DNA from: Mytilisepta virgata
Lineage: Eukaryota; Mollusca; Bivalvia; Mytilida; Mytilidae
Direction: 5' to 3'
Assembly (NCBI GenBank): GCA_028015205.1
Contig: CM051512.1
Location: forward strand, 5,516,755 to 5,580,754
DNA length: 64,000 bases
Shown here one piece after another: positions 36,721 to 47,672 of the stretch. A program made the position numbers and the translations under genes. Positions within the stretch are counted from its first letter, which is position 1; each line of letters starts with the position of its first letter. Below the pieces are notes generated by a model. The model searched no databases, was not told the origin of the DNA, and saw only the letters and a list, made by a program, of their open reading frames with translations.

Positions 36721-37842
36721 CCAACTACAGGCTCAGAGGGCTGAGCCTGTATCGTTCATCTGGCAGAAACAAGAATTGCCCACGGCCGCCATGTTTGTCG
36801 CATGATCTGGACAAAATAAGAAAACTTTGTAAAAACCTCCCACAGATGCTTCTTGTCAGGTTTCATTCCATTTGGGCAAGCAGTTCCACAGAAAAAAATT
36901 TGTTTTTAAATCAACCAATGAGAAAAAAGAATTCTTTGGATTGTTATTTTGAAACTCCTGGGATGATGCCTCTCCTGGTGGACCCTAGGTCCCCGAGGGT
37001 ATTCGCCAACCCAGTCCTCAGACTTGTCTGACATGATTATTCATTGATTTGTTACAGAAATTACCAATATTTAGCAAAATTAAAAAATAATAGAAATACT
37101 AAGGGTTCATTCCTTGTATTGCACATGCTAGATCTCCTTAGCTGACATTTGGCTTCCTATTTCGATATTTTTGGTTGAGTACTTCTTGTTTAATATAAGT
37201 TTGGTTTTTGGTCTTCCAAATGTTTCGGTTTTAATGCTGCTGATGAGAGGTAACTCCTTGAAATGCTTCGTATACAGTATAGTATAAATTTACTATATCT
37301 AATATTAGTATCTTTGGGTTGTTATTTTATCTATGTCGGCCTTGTTTGTTACCGATCAGGGCGAAACGATGAAACTTTGTAAAGAACCTCTCATAGATGC
37401 TTCCTGTCAAGTTTCGTTCCATTTGGCCAAGCAATTTCAGAGGAGAAGATTTCCAATCAGAAACAAGAACTACCCATTACGGCCATTTGTGTAGTTTGAT
37501 CGGGACGAAATGAAGATACTTTATAAAGGACCTCCCATATATGCTTTCTGTCAAGTTTTGTTCCATTTGGCCAAGCAGTTTCAAAGGAGAAGATTTTTGT
37601 AAACTCAGCCAATCAGAAACAACAATTGCCCATGGCGGCAAAGTTTGTTGTCCGATCGAGACGAAATAAGAAACTTTATAAAGGACCTTACATAGATGCT
37701 ACCTGCCAAGTTTAATTCTATTTGGCCCAGTAGTTTCAGAGGAGAACATTAAAATGTGAAAATTTAACAGACGGACGGGCGGACCACGGACGCTAAGTGA
37801 TGACGAAAGCTCATATGGCCTTTGGTCAGGTGAGCTAAAAAG
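36721..37842 (+). mobile_element. Dispersed element, third copy, carrying an insertion
   Basis: Starts caggctcagagggctgagcc + tgtatcgttcat; ends acggacgctaagtgatgacg ... tcaggtgagctaaaaa. Internal units hold ttccatttggccaagcagtt and agaggagaagatt. A 353-bp block at 36963-37315 interrupts it. Confidence 0.65.
36963..37315 (+). mobile_element. 353-bp inserted repeat, copy 1
   Basis: From atgatgcctctcctggtgga to aatattagtatctttg. Near-identical direct repeats (tctttggattgttatttt / tctttgggttgttatttt) flank it, as expected of a target-site duplication. The inverse copy lies at 61700-62056. Confidence 0.65.
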
Positions 37843-38448
37843 GTGACGGTTACCTAAAAACTTTAAAATGGGGTGGATTGCACTTACGATAGAAGGCATA
37901 GAGTCGACATGTGCTTGTTTTTAATGCAATATCGATTAATTTTACAATGGACGGTGGGTGGCTTCAAACAGGGACGATCGAAGGAAAATACGGTGCGTTG
38001 TCAATGAAACCTGTTTTATACTTCGTTTCATTAACAATATATGTTGGACTAAAACAAATCTTACTATAAATGTATTATAGAAATATCATACTTTAGTACC
38101 TGAGAAGGGTTACGTCACTATGATACGATTACCAGCCAATCTCTCTTTCGAACTTATTTCAAAGATAAGAAGTATTTTGTTACATCGAAAATGCACATAA
38201 TTAAAATTATTCTAAAACAACTATAATTAGGTCAGGTAGGTTGAAATCCCGGAATATCATACGTTACATAATAAATTGTTATCAAATCATAAGACGGATA
38301 TTGATATGAGTAATAGTAATAATCTCTCACGTCTCTGTTACATGTATCTCTTTACAATCTTCTAGTGACGTAACAATAAGTTGATCGTACTGATAGTTAT
38401 GCATATTGCTAGTTCAAAAATGGACTTTGGGGGAGCAATTCAAAACAC

Positions 38449-38847
38449 TTAAGGATGCTCGCTGGTTATGTTTTGGTCTTTTTGTCAGATTGTCGGAATC
38501 CTCGGGTTTTATCCATTTCGTAAACATGAAATTTTTTGCCCATGAACCCCCACTTTTTCTTTTATAATTCAATCATATATACCTTAAAATGGTATTTGAA
38601 AAAATTTTATGAAATCCTCTTTATTTTTTCATACATTTTTGAGAAACTGAAGTTGTCAATGCAAAGACAATAAAAACCCCAGAGAAAACCCATTTCCTGC
38701 AAATTTTCCAGGTCTTATGGCTCTAAAATGAGCACATGAACCTATATTTTTTTCTTGCTTATTTGTTTACTATTCATATGTTCTCTCAAACCAAAACACC
38801 TATTTCAAATACTATTTATTTCGTATTAGACCAGCTATCACCCTTAA
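38449..38847 (+). mobile_element. TTAA-flanked MITE, copy 1
   Basis: Starts TTAAGGATGCTCGCTGGTTA and ends accagctatcacccTTAA. Terminal inverted repeats of about 15-18 bp lie inside TTAA on both sides, the target-site signature of piggyBac-type elements. Internal text: cgggttttatccatttcgta, ttgcccatgaacccccactt. The preceding 38221-38320 recurs before copy 2, so a larger segment may have been copied. Confidence 0.8.
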
Positions 38848-39569
38848 CTCAAGCTACTGACTACACAAAATGAAAACACAACAAAAAACCAATAGCGATA
38901 ATGCTAATAATGAAAAAAATGAATCGCTCATTGCAGATATCCTCGCGACTTACTGACATTTTGAACAAACACTCTTTTCAGTGTTTATTTGTTGGGCTTT
39001 GGTTGTTGCTTTCTCTGTCTAATATATGGATTACGTTTTTTGGATTGCTCCTTAGGTATATTTGTCCTCCTTATAATGAGTAATTACTAATTTCATTTTT
39101 CAGTTCTGTTTTTACCCCTGAGTGGCTATGTCACCAGGGGTATAACAAAAAATTTCAACACCATTATTTGAATTGACACTATAAATATAATATTAATCAT
39201 AATATATATAAGTTTCAACATCAAATACTGAATTTTGTTTTTAAAAATCACCTTTATTGGTTATCTAGAAATATACATTTTGCCAATAATTCTGCCATTT
39301 GGAAATATATCCAATTTTCGAAATCCTCAGCACAGTTATAGTTTTACTATTGAACATAATTTCGTGTTTTTAAAATCATCAAAAATGTTATTTAAAAGGG
39401 GACAATAGATTTGCAAAAAGATTTGACCCTTCAGAGGCAACGCCCCTTGGGTGCTACAAACAATGCAATACTGTTATTTGACAAGGCATATAACATGTGA
39501 GTTACCATATAATTTTTTTCATCCAAGATTGCATGGTGTAGGAGATTTCATCATAAGATATCGATAATA

Positions 39570-39815
39570 TAATACCGAAGCGACAAAACAGTGGGAAATG
39601 TACGTAAAATTGAAATCCAAGGGCAAGACAAACTCAAAAAAATGGAATATAACAAACAAATGCTACAACGATACATGTATAACTAGAAGGATATATAAAA
39701 AAAAAAATAAAACTTATAATATAATACTAACAAGACGGCACAGAAACTAAAGCACTATCAATGTGAACTCCCTCTAAAAACAAGGAGTGACATCAGGTGT
39801 TCCGGAAGGATACAG
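39570..39815 (+). repeat. Dispersed repeat (gaagcgacaaaacagtggga)
   Basis: The text gaagcgacaaaacagtggga, cagaaactaaagcacta and caatgtgaactccctct recurs at 54650-54870. Its end (aggagtgacatcaggtgttc + cggaaggata) is echoed at 40070-40115, at the proposed start of the BBE-like frame. Confidence 0.65.
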
Positions 39816-40068
39816 CGTAATTCGTTTTTTTTTTTGCCCATATTGTTTTCTACAGGGTAATATTTGAAATTTCAAACTTTCATTCCTGACTGAACCTTAT
39901 ATTGTAGCACATATGAAACATGATGCCTAGTTTAGAGTCTTTTACGGTCCTTTAAATTTCTTGGGACACTATGTACGTACATTGTATGTATTGACGGACT
40001 GCATTCGAAGCAAATAAAAAAGAATCGGAACAAAAGGGCGGACATACTAATTAGATAAAGAACTAACA

Positions 40069-40382
40069 ATGGGAACTCCCACATATACCGGGAGTGTCAT
40101 CGTGTGCTCCGGAAGGTTATGGATCTTTTCTTCTTTTTTCAAAGAAAAAAACAATGCTATTTTTTATAGGCAACTGCTCGTTAATGTTTGTCTACTGGTA
40201 ACTTTAGCATACAGGACATCTGAGAAAAAGTCCTGTGCAAACAGATGTTATCCCGGAAGTGACTGTTTTCCAGCTACACCGGATATTGCGAAGTTTGATA
40301 ACACACTAAAGGGATATGTTGTACTGCCCTCAAATTCATCTTATAAGAATGCAATTTTTATGCACAATCAGCTATACACCAG
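40069..40382 (+). CDS. BBE-like exon 1 (5' part doubtful)
   Basis: The secure part is 40170-40382: a hydrophobic stretch, a Cys-rich patch (CANRCYPGSDCF), and then the family N-terminus (YVVLPSNSSYKNA). It ends AG before GTAACA in phase 2. The part 40069-40169 is open from an ATG but resembles a dispersed repeat also seen at 39760-39815, and an acceptor (ttttttatag) lies at 40160-40169. The exon may therefore start at 40170 and take its first residues from an upstream exon. Confidence 0.7.
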
Positions 40383-43300
40383 GTAACACAATTGATTTCC
40401 CTATTCTTAATAAAAAATATTAAGCATAAGGCTTTGCAATATTGAATGGATGGCACTACATTGGTGAAGAGCTGGATTGTAGTACAGCTGTACCGACATG
40501 ACCTTAAGACTAAAATGTAATTTTATAAATATGTTTTAACCATTCACATTGATTGTTTGTAAAAAGTATCCCTTTAACATTTAACTTCTGGATCTAGTTG
40601 ATGTTTGTTTGTTTAAACAAAACAAAACAAAACATAAAAAAAACAAAAAACAAAAAAACACACACACAAAAAAAAAAAATGTTTTTGGTTCTTTTTTTGA
40701 GTTTGTAGTTAGGTCATGTAGGTTGAAATACCAGAATATCATACGTTACATGATAACTTCTTATCAAATCATTAGACGGATATTGATAATTGTCAGGTTT
40801 TTTAATGTGTGCTCTACATACAGCAACTAGATGTTATAATTTGCAATGTGTTTAAGGATCCTCGCTGGTCATGTTTTGGTCTTTTTGTCAAATTTTCGGA
40901 ATCCTCGGGTTTTATCCATTTCTTAAACATGAAATTTTTTGCCCATGAACCCCCACTTTTTCTTTTATAATTCAATCATATATACCTTTAAATGGTATTT
41001 GACAAAATTTTATGAAATCCTTTTTATTTTTTCATACATTTTTGAGAGACTGAAGTTGTCAATGCAAAGACAATGAAAAATCCAGAGAAAACCTATTTCC
41101 TGCAAATTTTCAAATGAGCACATGAACCTATATTTGTTTCTTGCTTATTTGTTTACTATTCATATTTTCTCTCAAACTAAAACATATATTTCAAATCCTA
41201 TTTATTTCCTATTAGACCAGCGATCATCCTTAACAACTGTTTAAGGTTTATACTCTATGTTTTATTATTATTCTTGCATAGCTTTCTGTCCTTAGATTCG
41301 TTTTTGGAGAGTGAATTGTTATCTGCTTTACACCATCTTTATTCAAGGTTTCCATCTATTGTGGTTATGGTACTTTCCGTAGATGATATTCAGAAGTCAG
41401 TTCTTTTTGCGCGGAAGTATAACCTGCACGTGACAGTGAAGTCGTCAGGTCATGATTACATTGGTAGATCTAACTGGTCCGGAAGTTTTCAGATTAATCT
41501 TGCTCGAATGAGAAAAATGAAAGTTACCTTAAATTCAGCAAGATTTTCTGATGGTGAAATAACAGTAGAGAGTGGAGCAAATTGGCAAGAAATATATAAT
41601 AAGGTAAACAAGATACGTTTTGTTTTCTTTTTGGTAAATAGATTGCTTTTAGAACTCGACAGGAATTGTTTTGAGCCTTGGAATAACGAATAAAAGCTAG
41701 TTGTTTATTTATTTTTTTTTTTTTTGTAAATGGTCGCCCTATTTGACCTGGGTAAATATGCGAATAACAATTGTCAGTTTACTGTGAACAATTGGCGGGA
41801 AAGCCCAATTACTATAGTCCTATTGTTAACTTCCCTTTTCTTTGTTGTAACATACCAACGCCTCCATCTTATGGTTTTTCCATTTTCCGTTTGATTCGTC
41901 GCTGTCGTGATTTGTATGTTGACTTTCTTGACAAAGTGAAGTTACTGCCACATACAATTCTGACACAAGGATATGTTCAGACTTTGTTAAATTCGTCACT
42001 ACAAAAATTGTATGGCCGTCACCACGACTTGAATGACCGATACGAAGTTTCTATGTCACAAATGATAAAAAAAAGTTAGGTTTCACGTCTTACTGTAGTT
42101 GATTCTTCACCGGACTTGACAATATTCCGGGTTTTCCTCACTTGCAATTTGACGAGTGGAGTTTATAGAGCAGGATATGCTTAAACTTTATGAGGCAGTT
42201 GATTTTTTTTGTGGGAGTTCACATTGCAAGTATCTTAAATTTTGTGTCGTACAGTTCTGGTTTTCTTTGGTTAGCTATGTGTTTTTACTTCCCTGGTTTG
42301 TTACATGTTTTGCTGTTTTCTGTCGATTTCACTTTGAATTCTTTCACATGACTTATTGCTTCCGTGTTCTTTTTCCGATATCTATACATATAACATTACT
42401 ATTATATGTATTAAGGATGGTCACTGGTGAGAGTTTTAATATATAGATTTTCAAATAATTTTATATTTAGATAGAGGTTGAAATCAATAACAAAATAAGA
42501 AAAAGAAAACTACATGTTGCTGAACTCGTTTCTGAGATATAAGTTTGTAAAACATTTGGCAGAAAAACGAGTTTCTCTAGATTTTTCCTTTGGTTTGAAT
42601 GGAAAATGTGATGAATCTTTGAAGTTGTGTAAAATTTAAACTAAAGAATTTCATAAAAGTTTCTCATTTAGATATTTAGGATATGTAAAATAAATAAATA
42701 AAAAGAAAATAGGGGGTTGCTGGTGAAAAAATATCCCATACTATAAATGGATTAACCCTGTGGAGTTTGCATAATCTGACCAAAATAAAAAAAATGTCAC
42801 AAGTCACCATCCTTAAGCCTTAGCATTAGCTTCTATTTAACATGTGCAAATATCGATCATCAAGAAAAATATACTGAAGCGATGGAGCAAGGAAGATAGT
42901 CTTAAAGTCAAAATATAACGCGAATTTGTTAGAGAAAGAAACAGTAAGACAAATACTATATGTACAAATAAATTATTTTATATCAAGTTTGATGCGGAAG
43001 ATGTTCACATTTTGTCGATTTACGACTCATCAGTTGTGCAGTTGTGCTCAAGGCCTAAATTGTTGAACAACCAAAGTAATCTTCAAAAATGTTGAAGTCA
43101 AATTCAAAATGACCGGAAGTGTGAAGCCAAAATCGTCAAAAAACCATAGCCATACATGAGATACTCCTTAGTTCTTATAAAGGTTTCCTTTTTTTAACTG
43201 TAAACTAGAACTTGGTGTCATCATAAACGATGTCCATCCCCGCAATACACAAGTAAAAAAACAACAGTGAAAAATTAGCAATTTCACAATTTCAGTCTGA

Positions 43301-45874
43301 AAATTGGAACCCTGAATCATATTTCAAAATTGAAATAGTTATTGCACATCTTCACATAGTTAAGAACAATATTATAAACAAATAAAACCACTGACACAAA
43401 AAAAAAAACTAATGAGTATTTCCAGAGACAAGACAAAATTAGCAATTTCACCATTTTCAGTCCCAAATTTGGAACCCGTAATCGATTTTCAAAATTAAAA
43501 AAGTTTTTACAGATAATTAAGAATAATATTATATACAAATACATTTGCTAAATCTAACTGAATTAACAAACTTAAATTCACTATTTCCGAAATACAACCA
43601 CTGTGGACCTCAAGTTGTGAAAATCAAAATTCTAAAACCTTATTGCGCATCTACATACAGTATGTAACAATATTTTATAGAAATTAAAAGCAAAATATGA
43701 AAAATGAATGAGGAGTTTAAAGTCCCAAGCTTAAATTTCTAATTTTCAAAATTCCACGCCTGTGGGGCCCCAATTTTGGAATATCAAAATTCGTAAACCT
43801 TATTGCGCAACAACATATAGTTTGTGAAAATACTGTATGAAAATTAAATGCATGAAGTGAAAAATGAGGAGTTCTGGAGACAAGGTTATCTAACGGACGG
43901 ACAGAAGTGCTGGGATAATTAAAAGTGCCAACGTCGGGTTAGTATGGAAATACTGGCATCTGAGGACGTCGAGTCCACTAGCGGAGGTATCGACTCAGTG
44001 GTAAAAATAAATTCTTTGATACCAATTTTGATACAAAAGATGTGCATATTTCGTCAATTTACGTCTCATCATATAAGTAAACGAATGGAGTACATGATAG
44101 AATAAGGCAGGCCCACTAAATTCAAAGTAAGATAAGTACTAAATACACTGATCGCACGGCAATTTTCTTGGTAAACAAACCTCTATCGGGAACCCTCGGA
44201 GAAAACAGTAAGATGAAAGGTTATAAATATGAAATGTTTAGGAGTTCACTGGGAGTTAGTAGCAGTTTATTTTGGAAATAAAATTCTTTGATACCTATTC
44301 TGATGCAGAAAGTGTTCGTCGGTTGCTGACTCAATAGTTGTGCTAAAGGCCTAAACTGTTGAAAACCAAAGCAATAATCCAAAAAGTTGAAGAGCGAATT
44401 CAAAATGGCCAAAACGACATAAAGGATTAGAGCCAAACCCATCTAAGCCCAGAGTTTTGCATAAAGGAGTACAAAGTGTCGAAACTAGAGATATGATTAG
44501 TTTGTAATTAATTTATATCAATTTTCTAGGTAGATAAATATGAGAGAGTAGTTGTTGGCGGAAGTTCTCAAACAGTGACACCTGGTGGATATACCCAAGG
44601 TGGCGGTCACAGCATGTTATCCCGGATGCTAGGACTGGCAGTAGATCAAGTATTGGAAATGACCGTGAGTAGTACATGTTTAGATGTACGGCGAAAAAGG
44701 ATTATAAAAAAGCCCATAAAATGACATTTTACTCCTGTTATAGATTAAAATGCAATTAAAATTGACTGTGGCAAAACTAAAGGGCATTCCATACACAAAC
44801 ATAATGATAACGTTTAACAGAGTTTTTTTAATTACGTTTCACGGTTGTTGTCTCAGTGATATTTACGTCATATTTCTTTTCCTTGATTTTGGGATTAAAG
44901 CGTAAATATTGTGTGGGACACACACCTTTAAACAACTTAAATCAGTTATCGCAAAACCGTTTAACAGATAATAAAATGAAAGATGAGGGATTGGTATACA
45001 GGAAAAACACATGCAGTACTGTAACACTACTCAAAAAGCAATAGAACAACACTGTGTAAATGTCCATCACTTTGATATAGCATGATTTAATTTTCCCTTA
45101 GGTTACTCAGATAAGACAATCATTATGGTCTCAATGCTTATCAAATTACAGGTAGTAACAAGTAATGGAAGTATCATAAAATGCACAAATGCATCGTCCG
45201 ATGTTGATAATCCAGATGGAAGCCATCTTGTAACCACTGATACATCATTGTTTTGGGCTCTCAGAGGTGGAGGTGGTGGAACATTCGGAATTGTATCTTC
45301 ATATACCTTTAAAATATATAAACCGCCGCGCCAGTACGTAAAATTAATGATGACCTACCCTTTGTCTTTGAATAGAAATGCATCGGTTGGAAGGGAAGTA
45401 ATGCAATTTTATGCACATTTTGTCAAGAAAATGCCAAACGAGTGGGGTGGATATTTTTTCCTATCCAATCAACAGATAGTAACATCAAATAACGACTCTG
45501 TTCACGGCACAATTGGATTTTTATATTGTCACTATGGTAGTTGGGGAAAACCAAGCCGGAAGTACATGGAACTCTGGGATACTTTCCACCCCGAATGGAG
45601 ATTGGATTATTCCGTTCGGAACTATTCTACTTTCTGGAAAGGATTTGGGAGTGTTATGACAGACAGCCCATGGAGAAGAGTGTATGTTACAGGGTCATTC
45701 ATACAAGAAAATGCTATTGATATTCCCCTGACAGACTATCTAGTAGATCTCCTTACACAACCAGAGAATGATTCCTACCCTCTTTATGCATGTGTGGGAA
45801 CACATCTTGGAGGTGTGTATTTCTTCAGAGGAGTTTGCCTTTATCATTGTAAAGTTTTCTTAAAGTATATATTG

Positions 45875-45919
<45 letters not shown>

Positions 45920-46743
45920 GAAATAAATGTTGAAAACAATAATGTATATATGTTCAAATACTTCTCTGCATTAACGAATGTATCGACGCAAAACTAGTGA
46001 TAATTAGCGCCGCGCGATATAATATAGAATCAGCACTTGAAATTATACAAAACGTGTTTTGTGTTAAGAAGCCCAAGTAGCCTCCATTGCTCGCTCTCTG
46101 CAATTTAGTTTTCAGGCCTTACAAATTATACATTTTTTGGCGGCGAGAGGATGCAAAATATCGGCCAAATCCTTTTCCATTTAAAGAACAATTTCGTTGT
46201 TTACACTAAATTGTCGTGTTAATCAATGAAAATAAATCCCATATGGTGACATAAACTAGGTTAAGCTTTCAAAATGGAAAGAAACATATATCATATTTTG
46301 TATATATCACACATGTCACAATAACTGAATTTGCTTTTTTAGAATTTTAGGAATCCGTAATAAAACAAAAATCCTCAGATTTTTGAGGATGAAATTAATA
46401 ATTATATACATTTTATCTATTTTTTCCAGGACGAATATCTGAGATAAATATGGATGACACTCCGATTCACACAGGATTTAGAAACGGCAGTTTATGCTTA
46501 GGTTGTGTTGTTGGACTTCCAGATGTAGCAAGTGACCATATAAATATACAAAAAGGGAAAGAACTCAGTAAAACATTAATATCATTTGGTTATGGAACTT
46601 ATGTTAATGAAGCAGCTGAGTACATGACTAACTGGCAGTGGAACTACTGGGGAAATCATTATGTCAACCTCTTGAAAGTTAAAAAGGAGGTCGACCCAGA
46701 TAATGTTTTTACTTGCCATCACTGTGTTGGATCTGAAATGTAA
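40069..46743 (+). CDS. Secreted FAD-linked oxidoreductase, BBE-like (5 exons, start uncertain)
   Basis: Exons: 40069 or 40170 to 40382, 41348-41603, 44530-44664, 45152-45812, 46430-46743, all GT-AG with consistent phases. Read from the ATG at 40069 the product is 559 residues, within the family's usual length. The PCMH-type FAD domain has SGHDY, whose His (codon 41451-41453) is the expected histidyl-flavin site, and the GGYTQGGGHS loop. The usual flavin-linking Cys of the family is Ser (44566-44568), so a single covalent link is predicted. The C-terminal BBE domain ends NYWGNHYVNLLKVKKEVDP then DNVF. Nine N-glycosylation sequons and a hydrophobic stretch (LLVNVCLLVTLAY) point to secretion. 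Family members oxidise carbohydrates, alcohols or alkaloids with O2; the substrate here is unknown. It converges on transporter copy B. Confidence 0.87.
40852..41233 (+). mobile_element. TTAA-flanked MITE, copy 2
   Basis: TTAAGGATCCTCGCTGGTCA to accagcgatcatccTTAA. It lies in intron 1 of the BBE-like gene and ends 114 bp before exon 2. The upstream 40705-40795 matches 38221-38320. Confidence 0.8.
41348..41603 (+). CDS. BBE-like exon 2: FAD domain with flavin-linking His
   Basis: 256 nt, phase 2 to 0. Codes FPSIVVMVLSVDDIQK, KSSGHDYIGRSN (His for 8-alpha-histidyl FAD) and VESGANWQEIYNK. Acceptor ttattcaag, donor GTAAAC. Confidence 0.87.
41765..42082 (+). pseudogene. Reverse transcriptase C-terminal remnant in BBE-like intron 2
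   Basis: Reads YSPIVNFPFLCCNIPTPPSY, LTQGYVQTLLNSSLQ and YGRHHDLNDRYEVSMSQM. It is the same family as 63131-63592 (FPIVNFPFLSSNIPASP, LNQGFI, YDRHHELI). Only the last part of the domain is left. Confidence 0.6.
42411..42816 (+). mobile_element. TTAA-flanked MITE, diverged member
   Basis: TTAAGGATGGTCACTGGTGA to caagtcaccatccTTAA. Same ends and size class, but the interior differs from the other three. In intron 2 of the BBE-like gene. Confidence 0.65.
42966..44416. repeat. Three dispersed copies of one block in BBE-like intron 2
   Basis: Blocks at 42966-43112, 44007-44080 and 44276-44416 share gatgcgg/gatgcag, gttgtgct-aaggcctaaa and gaattcaaaatg. They flank the degenerate tandem repeat at 43210-43925, which may mark one compound element. 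Confidence 0.5.
43210..43925. repeat. Degenerate ~150-170-bp tandem repeat ending in ACGG
   Basis: About four diverged units share ttagcaatttca, tttggaacccgtaatc / tttggaatatcaaaat, cttattgcgca and aacaatattat. The block ends ctaacggacggacagaag, the same end type as the other core-repeat elements. Confidence 0.55.
44530..44664 (+). CDS. BBE-like exon 3: pyrophosphate-binding loop
   Basis: 135 nt, phase 0 to 0, 45 codons. Codes VVVGGSSQTVTPGGYTQGGG then MLGLAVDQVLEMT. In bicovalent members the loop reads GxCPTVGxGG; here Cys is replaced by Ser and Pro by Gln. Acceptor ttttctag, donor GTGAGT. Confidence 0.87.
45152..45812 (+). CDS. BBE-like exon 4: FAD and substrate domains
   Basis: 661 nt, phase 0 to 1. 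Codes VVTSNGSIIKCTNAS, then LFWALRGGGGGTFGIVSS, the typical end of the FAD domain (ALRGGGGGxFGIV). The substrate-domain part includes FYAHFVKKMPNEWGGYF and HYGSWGKPSRKYMELW. The donor GTGTGT is followed 64 bp later by a long GT microsatellite. Confidence 0.88.
45876..45919. repeat. GT microsatellite in BBE-like intron 4
   Basis: About twenty uninterrupted tg dinucleotides, 64 bp after the exon 4 donor. Confidence 0.95.
46430..46743 (+). CDS. BBE-like exon 5: BBE domain and stop
   Basis: 314 nt, phase 1 to stop TAA at 46741. Codes RISEINMDDTPIHTGF, then the BBE-domain core YWGNHYVNLLKVKKEVDP and DNVFTCHHC. Acceptor tttttccag. Confidence 0.88.
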
Positions 46744-46831
46744 TTGGCCCGAAACTGATGATGAAACTGACTAAGCTAGTTTTTTAACATATTTTATTTA
46801 CTTAGAAATGTAAACAATATATATAAAAAAT

Positions 46832-47230
46832 TTAAGGATGATCGCTGGTCTAATAGGAAATAAATAGGATTTAAAATAGGTGTTTTAGTTTGAGAGAACA
46901 TATGAATAGTAAACAAATAAGCAAGAAAAAAATATAGGTTCATTTGCGCATTTTACAGCTATAAGGCCTTGAAAATTTGCAAGAAATGTGTTTTCTCTGG
47001 ATTTTTCATTGTCTTTGCATTGACAACTTCAGCCTTTTAAAGATGTATGAAAAAACAAAAAGGATTTCATAAAATTTTGTCAAATATCATTTTAAGGTAT
47101 ATATGATTGAATTATAAAAGAAAAAGTAGGGGTTCATGGGCAAAAAATTTCATGTTTGAGAAATGGACAAAACCTGAGGATTCCGAAAATCTGACAAAAA
47201 GACCAAAACATGACCAGCGAGCATCCTTAA
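46832..47230 (-). mobile_element. TTAA-flanked MITE, copy 3 (inverted)
   Basis: TTAAGGATGATCGCTGGTCT to accagcgagcatccTTAA, reverse-oriented relative to copies 1 and 2. It starts 89 bp after the BBE-like stop codon, between that gene and copy B. Confidence 0.8.
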
Positions 47231-47352
47231 TATCATATTTCTGCTAAATCCTGACTTTGCAGTACTGTTATGACATTACCTGACCTTTTTTCAATCAATT
47301 AGATAAATCAGTTAATAATGCATACAATGAAGACATGTGTTAGCCTCTGTGT

Positions 47353-47358
47353 AATAAA
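47353..47358 (+). promoter_or_regulatory. Candidate poly(A) signal of the BBE-like gene
   Basis: AATAAA about 610 nt past the stop. If used, the 3'-UTR would include the whole MITE at 46832-47230. Confidence 0.25.
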
Positions 47359-47501
47359 GTTGTTTCTTTGACCGTTGACAAAAATGCATTTGTGTTGTCC
47401 GCAGGGTCAAACTGCAGCCATCTCAATTTTTATCTCGATGTGAATAGATTCATTCATAACAAAATGAAACATTTAAATGCATAAAGACACAAACTCTAAA
47501 C

Positions 47502-47546
47502 ATGAAATGTTTGCTCTATTTGACATTGATCTTTTCAGCTGTGAAG
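47502..47546 (+). other. Signal-peptide-like open frame with a strong donor
   Basis: ATG followed by MKCLLYLTLIFSAVK and a GTAAGA donor in phase 0. This is the look of a signal-peptide first exon. No downstream plus-strand exons were recognised up to 64000, so it may be a chance frame or a gene whose later exons were missed. Confidence 0.2.
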
Positions 47547-47649
47547 GTAAGAAATTTCATGCATGAGTTTCGGAGTATCAAAACTTTTCAACACAGAAAC
47601 ATTTACACATCTCCTCTTGCGATCAACATAACTACGTATAATTTCCCAA

Positions 47650-47655
47650 TTTATT
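47650..47655 (-). promoter_or_regulatory. Candidate poly(A) signal of copy B
   Basis: AATAAA on the minus strand, about 18 nt past the copy B stop. A 3'-UTR this short is unusual, so the real site could be another further on. Confidence 0.3.
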
Positions 47656-47672
47656 TTCCTTATTCCAGTCGA

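Noticed and set aside
36642..37031. 129-codon plus-strand frame as a whole
   Set aside because: Only its first 35 nt are of interest as a possible signal exon; the rest runs into a dispersed element and its insertion.
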